The translations under genes were made by a program, and so were the position numbers. The notes below the pieces were generated by a model. The model searched no databases. It was not told the DNA's origin and was given only the letters and a program-made list of their open reading frames with translations. From Nocardia sp. NBC_00565 (GTDB taxonomy: Bacteria; Actinomycetota; Actinomycetes; Mycobacteriales; Mycobacteriaceae): a DNA stretch of 64,000 nt. Numbering within the stretch: position 1 is the stretch's first letter; every line of letters begins with the position of its first letter. The stretch covers positions 1,612,001-1,676,000 of the forward strand of contig NZ_CP107785.1 of assembly GCF_036345915.1 (NCBI RefSeq). Direction: 5' to 3'. Below, in pieces: positions 59,729 to 64,000 of this stretch.

Positions 59729-62398
59729 TCAGCCGATGGCGCGGCGGGCGTAGGCGCGTACGTCCGCGTCGGTGTCGTCGATCGCCTGTTTCAGGGCGTC
59801 GTGGGCCGCGCCGCTGTCCGGCCAGGTGGTCAGGGATAGCACGGCGGCCTTGCGTACGTCGAGGTGGGGGTCGTGCAGGGCGTCGGTGAGGGCGGTGATG
59901 GCGAGGGCGGGGTCGGCGCCCGCCAGACCGCGCGCCGCACCGACCCGGACCTGCCAGGCGGAATGTATGAGCGCGCCGGAGAGCAGGGCCGTGTCCTGTT
60001 GTGCGGCACCGAGACTCGCGAAGGCGGCCAGTGCCGCCGCGCGGACGAGCGGGTCGGGATCGTCGGCGAGGGACCGTGCGGTGTCGGCGCCCGAGCGTCC
60101 CACCGCGGCCAAACCGTACGCGACCGCGATGCGGACCTCCCGGTTGTCATCGGTCGCGGCTGCGGAGATGGCCTGCCAATCGTCCAGGGACACCAATGCG
60201 CGCACCGCTTCGATTCGCACGCGATGATCCGAATCCGACAGTGCGGCAACGAATTGCGCCGCCGAACCGGCGCGCAGGGCGCGCAGCAGATCGACCACGG
60301 TCGCGCGGACGACCGGATCGGGAGAGCCGATCCGGTCGGCCAGTCCGGTCGAATCCGGCAGCACCTCCACCAGTTCGCGCAGGCTCGCCGCCGCTGCCGC
60401 GCGCACGGATGCCGCGTCGTCATCGAGTGCGCCGATGAGGATCGGTGCGAAACCTTCGGGGGTGTTCTCGGTCAGCACCGAGAGCGCCGCCACGCGAACA
60501 CCCGCGTCGGCGTCGGTCAGATAGCTCGAAAGATCCTGCACGGTAGGCGAGTCCAATGTGAGCAGCGTGACCAGCCGGGGCGAGGGCGGTGGCACCGATT
60601 CGCGAACCGTGCGCGGCGCCTCCGCGGGCGCGCGACCGCCGATGAGCTCCGGCTGCTCGACCGCGACGACGGTGGGATCGGTGGAGGGCAGATCGTCCAG
60701 GCCCGGCACCGGAACCAGATACGGTGCGACCGGCCGCTTCAGGAATTCCATTGCGCCGTCGGTGTTCTTGCGCAGATTCAGGTGATAGCGCCATTCGATG
60801 TCGTCGCGCTGCGGCAGGTCCGCGCGCTCGTGGTAGAGCCCCCACCGCGATTCGGTGCGGGTCAGCGAGCTGCGCGCCGCCATTTCGGCGCAGTCGCGGA
60901 TGAAGGACACCTCCACCGCGCGCATCAGCTCGTGCGGTGTGCGCGCGCCGATATCGGCGATCTCGCCGCGCATCCGCTCGAACGTCTCAACCGCGATCGA
61001 GAGCTTCGCGGCCGTTTTCGGCGGTGCCACATAGTCGTTCACGAATCGGCGCAACTTGTACTCGACCTGCGGCTGGGGCGGGCCGTCGGGTTGGCGCAGC
61101 GGCCGGTAGATCAGCTCGTGCGCCTCGGCCAGTTGCGCCTGCGGCAGATCGGTCGGCGCATCGGTTGCGGGCAGTGTCGATGCCGCGTGCGCGCCCGCGA
61201 GATCACCGAAGACGAATGCGCCGATCATGTAGTTGTGTGGCACGCAGGCCAGATCCCCCGCAGCGTATAGCCCGGGCACTGTGGTGCGCGCGTGTTCGTC
61301 GACCCAGACGCCGGAGGCGGAATGTCCACCACACAAACCGATTTCGGAGATGTGCATCTCGATATCGTGGGTGCGGTAGTCGTGGCCGCGGTTGGCGTGG
61401 AAGGTGCCACGCGTCGGGCGTTCGGTGGTGTGCAGAATCCCCTCGAGCGTGGACAGCGTCTCATCGGGCAGGTGCGAGACCTTGAGATAGATCGGCCCGC
61501 GCGCGGATTCGATCTCCCGCTTGACCTCCGACATCATCTGCCCGGACCAGTAGTCGGAGTCGACGAATCGCTCGCCGTGCGCGTTCACCTGATATCCGCC
61601 GAACGGATTGGCGACGTAGGCGCAGGCCGGACCGTTGTAATCCTTGATGAGCGGGTTGATCTGGAAGCATTCGATGCCGCTGAGTTCGGCTCCCGCGTGA
61701 TAGGCCATGGAATAGCCGTCGCCCGCGTTGGTCGGATTCTCGTAGGTGCCGTACAGGTAACCCGATGCGGGCAGACCCAATCGGCCCGACGGCCCGGTCG
61801 CCAGGATCACCGCCTTCGCGCCCACCGCCACGAATTCGCCGGTGCGCGTATTCAACGCGGCGGCGCCGACCGCGCGGCCGTCGACGGTGAGGACCCGCAC
61901 CGGCATGAGCCGATTCTCGATGCGGATCTTCTCGCGCATCTTGCGCTGGCGCAGTACGCGATACAGCGCCTTCTTCACATCCTTGCCCTCGGGCATCGGC
62001 AGCACATAGGACCCGGACCGGTGCACCCGGCGCACCGCGTACTCGCCGTACTCGTCCTTCTCGAACTTCACGCCGTAGCGTTCCAGCCGCTGCACCATGG
62101 CGAATCCGCGCGTCGCGGTCTGATAGATGGTGCGCTGGTTGACGATTCCGTCGTTGGCCCTGGTGATCTCGGCGACGTAGTCCTCCGGTTCGGCCTTGCC
62201 CGGGATCACCGCATTGTTCACCCCGTCCATGCCCATGGCCAGCGCACCGGAGTGCCGCACATGTGCCTTCTCCAGCAGCAGCACATTCGCGCCCGCCTCG
62301 GCGGCGGTGAGTGCGGCCATGGTGCCCGCGGTGCCGCCGCCGATGACGAGCACGTCACAGTCGAGCCGGACCCGATCGGATAGCTCCGGGATATTCAC
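59729..62398 (-). CDS. Fumarate-reductase/AprA-like flavoprotein fused to HEAT repeats
   Basis: This 889-residue protein starts at GTG 62398, overlapping the ATPase stop by 4 bp. Residues 1 to about 560 are an FAD-dependent flavoprotein of the succinate dehydrogenase/fumarate reductase/adenylylsulfate reductase superfamily: CDVLVIGGGTAGTMAALTAA, VRHSGALAMGMDGVNNAVIP, ASGYLYGTYENPTNAGDGY, PGLYAAGDLACVPHNYM. Residues about 617-889 are tandem HEAT-type helical repeats of about 30 residues (DPDPLVRAAALAAFASLGAA, DPHLDVRKAAVLSLTTWPDS). It follows an Ssu/Nrt-type ABC transporter. A redox role in sulfur or related metabolism, with the repeats as a partner-binding scaffold, is inferred. Confidence 0.87.
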   Translation of the reverse strand: MNIPELSDRVRLDCDVLVIGGGTAGTMAALTAAEAGANVLLLEKAHVRHSGALAMGMDGVNNAVIPGKAEPEDYVAEITRANDGIVNQRTIYQTATRGFAMVQRLERYGVKFEKDEYGEYAVRRVHRSGSYVLPMPEGKDVKKALYRVLRQRKMREKIRIENRLMPVRVLTVDGRAVGAAALNTRTGEFVAVGAKAVILATGPSGRLGLPASGYLYGTYENPTNAGDGYSMAYHAGAELSGIECFQINPLIKDYNGPACAYVANPFGGYQVNAHGERFVDSDYWSGQMMSEVKREIESARGPIYLKVSHLPDETLSTLEGILHTTERPTRGTFHANRGHDYRTHDIEMHISEIGLCGGHSASGVWVDEHARTTVPGLYAAGDLACVPHNYMIGAFVFGDLAGAHAASTLPATDAPTDLPQAQLAEAHELIYRPLRQPDGPPQPQVEYKLRRFVNDYVAPPKTAAKLSIAVETFERMRGEIADIGARTPHELMRAVEVSFIRDCAEMAARSSLTRTESRWGLYHERADLPQRDDIEWRYHLNLRKNTDGAMEFLKRPVAPYLVPVPGLDDLPSTDPTVVAVEQPELIGGRAPAEAPRTVRESVPPPSPRLVTLLTLDSPTVQDLSSYLTDADAGVRVAALSVLTENTPEGFAPILIGALDDDAASVRAAAAASLRELVEVLPDSTGLADRIGSPDPVVRATVVDLLRALRAGSAAQFVAALSDSDHRVRIEAVRALVSLDDWQAISAAATDDNREVRIAVAYGLAAVGRSGADTARSLADDPDPLVRAAALAAFASLGAAQQDTALLSGALIHSAWQVRVGAARGLAGADPALAITALTDALHDPHLDVRKAAVLSLTTWPDSGAAHDALKQAIDDTDADVRAYARRAIG

Positions 62399-63153
62399 AA
62401 CTTCTCCAAGATTTCGGCCTTCACGGAGCTGCGATCCGCAGGCGTGCGTGGGTCCGGCACGTCGACCAGGGCGCGCAGTGCACCGCCACCCGAATTCCCG
62501 TTGCTCAGCACTGCGATACGGTCGCCGATCAGCAGCGCCTCGTCCAGATCGTGGGTGACGAACACAACGGTGGTCGGGTGGGCGCGCCAGGTGTCGATCA
62601 GCAAGCGCTGCATGGTCGCCCGGGTCTGGGTGTCCAGCGCGCCGAACGGTTCGTCCATCAGCACCGCGCGAGGTGATCCAGCAAGGCTGCGCGCCAACTG
62701 GACTCGCTGCCGCATGCCGCCGGACAGATCGCGGGGGAGGTAGTCGGCGAAGGCGGTGAGACCGACCTCGTCCACCCAATGCTGGGCCGTCGCCTTGCGT
62801 TCGGCGCGCGGCACCTTGCGCAGTTGCAGCGCGAGTTCGATGTTCTGCCGGGCGGTGCGCCACGGCAGCAGCGCGTCGTCCTGGAAGACCAGCGCGCGGT
62901 CGGCGGTGGGGCCGGTCACCGGGGTCCCGTCGGCGCGGATGACACCGGCATCTGGGGTGCGCAGTCCGGCGATGGCGCGCAGCAGCGTCGACTTGCCACA
63001 GCCGGATTTGCCGACCACGACCAGGATTTCGCCGGGCGCGATGGCCAGCTCGAGCTGGTCGAGTACGGTCTTGGTGCCGTACGCGATCCGAATTCCGTCC
63101 AGGGTCAACCGCATGCCGGTCGCCGTGGTGATGGGAGCCGTGGTGGTAGTCAT
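62395..63153 (-). CDS. ABC transporter ATP-binding protein, nitrate/sulfonate/taurine type
   Basis: This 252-residue ATPase has Walker A GKSGCGKST, Q-loop LVFQDDALLPWRT, signature LSGGMRQRVQLARSL, Walker B AVLMDEPFGALD and FVTHD. ATG 63153 overlaps the permease stop by 4 bp, and its own stop overlaps the flavoprotein start. Confidence 0.93.
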   Translation of the reverse strand: MTTTTAPITTATGMRLTLDGIRIAYGTKTVLDQLELAIAPGEILVVVGKSGCGKSTLLRAIAGLRTPDAGVIRADGTPVTGPTADRALVFQDDALLPWRTARQNIELALQLRKVPRAERKATAQHWVDEVGLTAFADYLPRDLSGGMRQRVQLARSLAGSPRAVLMDEPFGALDTQTRATMQRLLIDTWRAHPTTVVFVTHDLDEALLIGDRIAVLSNGNSGGGALRALVDVPDPRTPADRSSVKAEILEKL

Positions 63154-63992
63154 TCGGCGACCTCTCGCGGCAGCCAGCGGGTGATGCGGCGTCCGGCCAA
63201 TTCGACGATGCCGGAGGTGCCGAAGCCGAGGACGCCGATGGTGATCATCCCGACGAAGACCCCCGGGTAGTCGACAATGGTGTAGGCCTGCCAGGTCCGG
63301 TAGCCGATGCCGAGGCGTCCGGAGATCATCTCGGCCGAGATGAGGCAGATCCACGCCACTCCCATGCCGACCGACAAACCACTGAAAACGCCCGGCAGGA
63401 TGCCCGGAAAGACCACCCGCACAAGCACATCGGTGCGCGATGCGCCCAATGTGCGCAACGCGTCCTCCCAGATGGTGGGCAGTGCGCGCACCGCGTGCCT
63501 GGTGCTCACCAGCACCGGGAACAGCGAGGCCGTGAAGGTGATGAAGACGATGCCGGACTCGTCGCTCGGGAACAGCAGAATCGCCACCGGCACCAGCGCG
63601 ATCGCCGGGATCGGCCGGGCCAGCTCAGTGAGCGGGCCGAATACCGCGGCCAGCAGCCCGGAACGACCGAGCCCGATACCGGCGAGCACGCCGACCACCG
63701 CCGCGAGACCGAATCCGGTGAGGATCCGGATCAGCGACTGCGCGACATCCACGTAGTACTGGTTCTTGTGGAACTGCCGACCGAATTCGGCGACGATCTC
63801 GGTCACCGTGGGCAGCGTGTCGAAGCGCAACCAGAATCGGACATTGTTGGCGGTGAGCAGCTGCCACAGCCCGATGGCGGTCGCGACCGAAGCCACTTGG
63901 AGCAGGCGGGTGCGCCACGCGGAGCGTCCGCGCGCCGTGGTGGTCTCGCCGCCGTCGGCCACCACCGGGCCGACCAGCGCCGCTGTACTCAT
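63150..63992 (-). CDS. ABC transporter permease, SsuC/TauC type
   Basis: This 280-residue membrane protein has about six membrane segments and the loop EDALRTLGASRTDVLVRVVF. TELARPIPAIALVPVAILLF is typical of the sulfonate/taurine permeases. It is the third such transporter in the window. An ATGA at its start indicates an upstream overlapping gene. Confidence 0.92.
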   Translation of the reverse strand: MSTAALVGPVVADGGETTTARGRSAWRTRLLQVASVATAIGLWQLLTANNVRFWLRFDTLPTVTEIVAEFGRQFHKNQYYVDVAQSLIRILTGFGLAAVVGVLAGIGLGRSGLLAAVFGPLTELARPIPAIALVPVAILLFPSDESGIVFITFTASLFPVLVSTRHAVRALPTIWEDALRTLGASRTDVLVRVVFPGILPGVFSGLSVGMGVAWICLISAEMISGRLGIGYRTWQAYTIVDYPGVFVGMITIGVLGFGTSGIVELAGRRITRWLPREVAE

Positions 63993-64000
63993 CCGCGCAC
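63989..64000 (-). CDS. End of an upstream gene cut by the right edge
   Basis: Four codons reading V-R-G-stop on the minus strand form an ATGA overlap with the permease start. By analogy with the other operons it is probably the binding-protein gene, but the sequence is too short to tell. Confidence 0.35.
   Translation of the reverse strand: MRG

Noticed and set aside
1-64000. CRISPR arrays, rRNA genes, riboswitches
   Set aside because: No regularly spaced short repeats, no rRNA-like sequence and no recognisable riboswitch core were seen on reading; covariance-model searches were not possible.

Overview
The window is high-GC actinobacterial DNA and most likely comes from the chromosome of Nocardia or a close mycolic-acid relative such as Rhodococcus. 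The evidence is the complete yrbE/mce operon with Mce-associated proteins, an IdeR-type iron box, frequent GTG/TTG starts and four-base ATGA/GTGA overlaps. I saw no rRNA, tRNA or CRISPR array.

Layout, left to right. (1) 1-3709: a DcuS/CitA-like sensor kinase cut by the left edge, divergent from a sulfonate/taurine/nitrate-type ABC transporter. (2) 3770-9168: a ribose-type operon on the minus strand (LacI regulator, RbsA, a fused RbsC-RbsB, ribokinase) with two LacI operators 21 bp apart. (3) 9246-17008: separate metabolic genes, namely a hydrolase, a siderophore-interacting flavoprotein under an IdeR box, a nitroreductase, an amino-acid permease, a flavin amine oxidase, a small gene pair (one member frameshifted) and an MFS pump. 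(4) 17099-25021: an organosulfur module. An IclR regulator is divergent from an Ssu-type ABC transporter, a DszB-like desulfinase with its Cys/His/Arg residues intact, two SsuD-type monooxygenases and a binding-protein-like protein without signal peptide. Two matching IclR-type palindromes lie in the control region. (5) 25321-33242: redox and stress genes (two MDR reductases, Ohr/OhrR, a second OhrR-like regulator) plus assorted small genes and a decayed TetR gene.

(6) 33242-57700: a foreign-looking block. It starts with an intact IS5-type element, a 76-bp remnant of a phosphoribosyltransferase gene and a tyrosine-integrase fragment. It ends at the intact phosphoribosyltransferase gene, where a DoxX-like gene appears truncated. 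Inside are a TetR regulator, a lipase-like secreted protein with a disrupted nucleophile motif, a Tat-exported multicopper oxidase, an HMG-CoA-lyase-like enzyme, yrbEA-B plus mceA-F, two Mce-associated proteins, a hydrolase, an MpaB/Lcp-family oxygenase, a CrtC/AttH-like protein, homogentisate dioxygenase, an aldehyde dehydrogenase and a CaiB-type CoA transferase. The same operator-like sequence (AGTAC-N8-GTACT) sits in both divergent promoter regions of the block. I infer one regulated system for import and breakdown of a hydrophobic substrate, possibly an isoprenoid-substituted aromatic compound. This block is the best candidate here for an undescribed system.

(7) 57703-64000: phosphoribosyltransferase, a short epimerase-like protein, a small secreted protein, two gene remnants, and a third sulfonate/nitrate-type ABC system coupled to a fumarate-reductase/AprA-like flavoprotein carrying a C-terminal HEAT-repeat array. 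It continues past the right edge.
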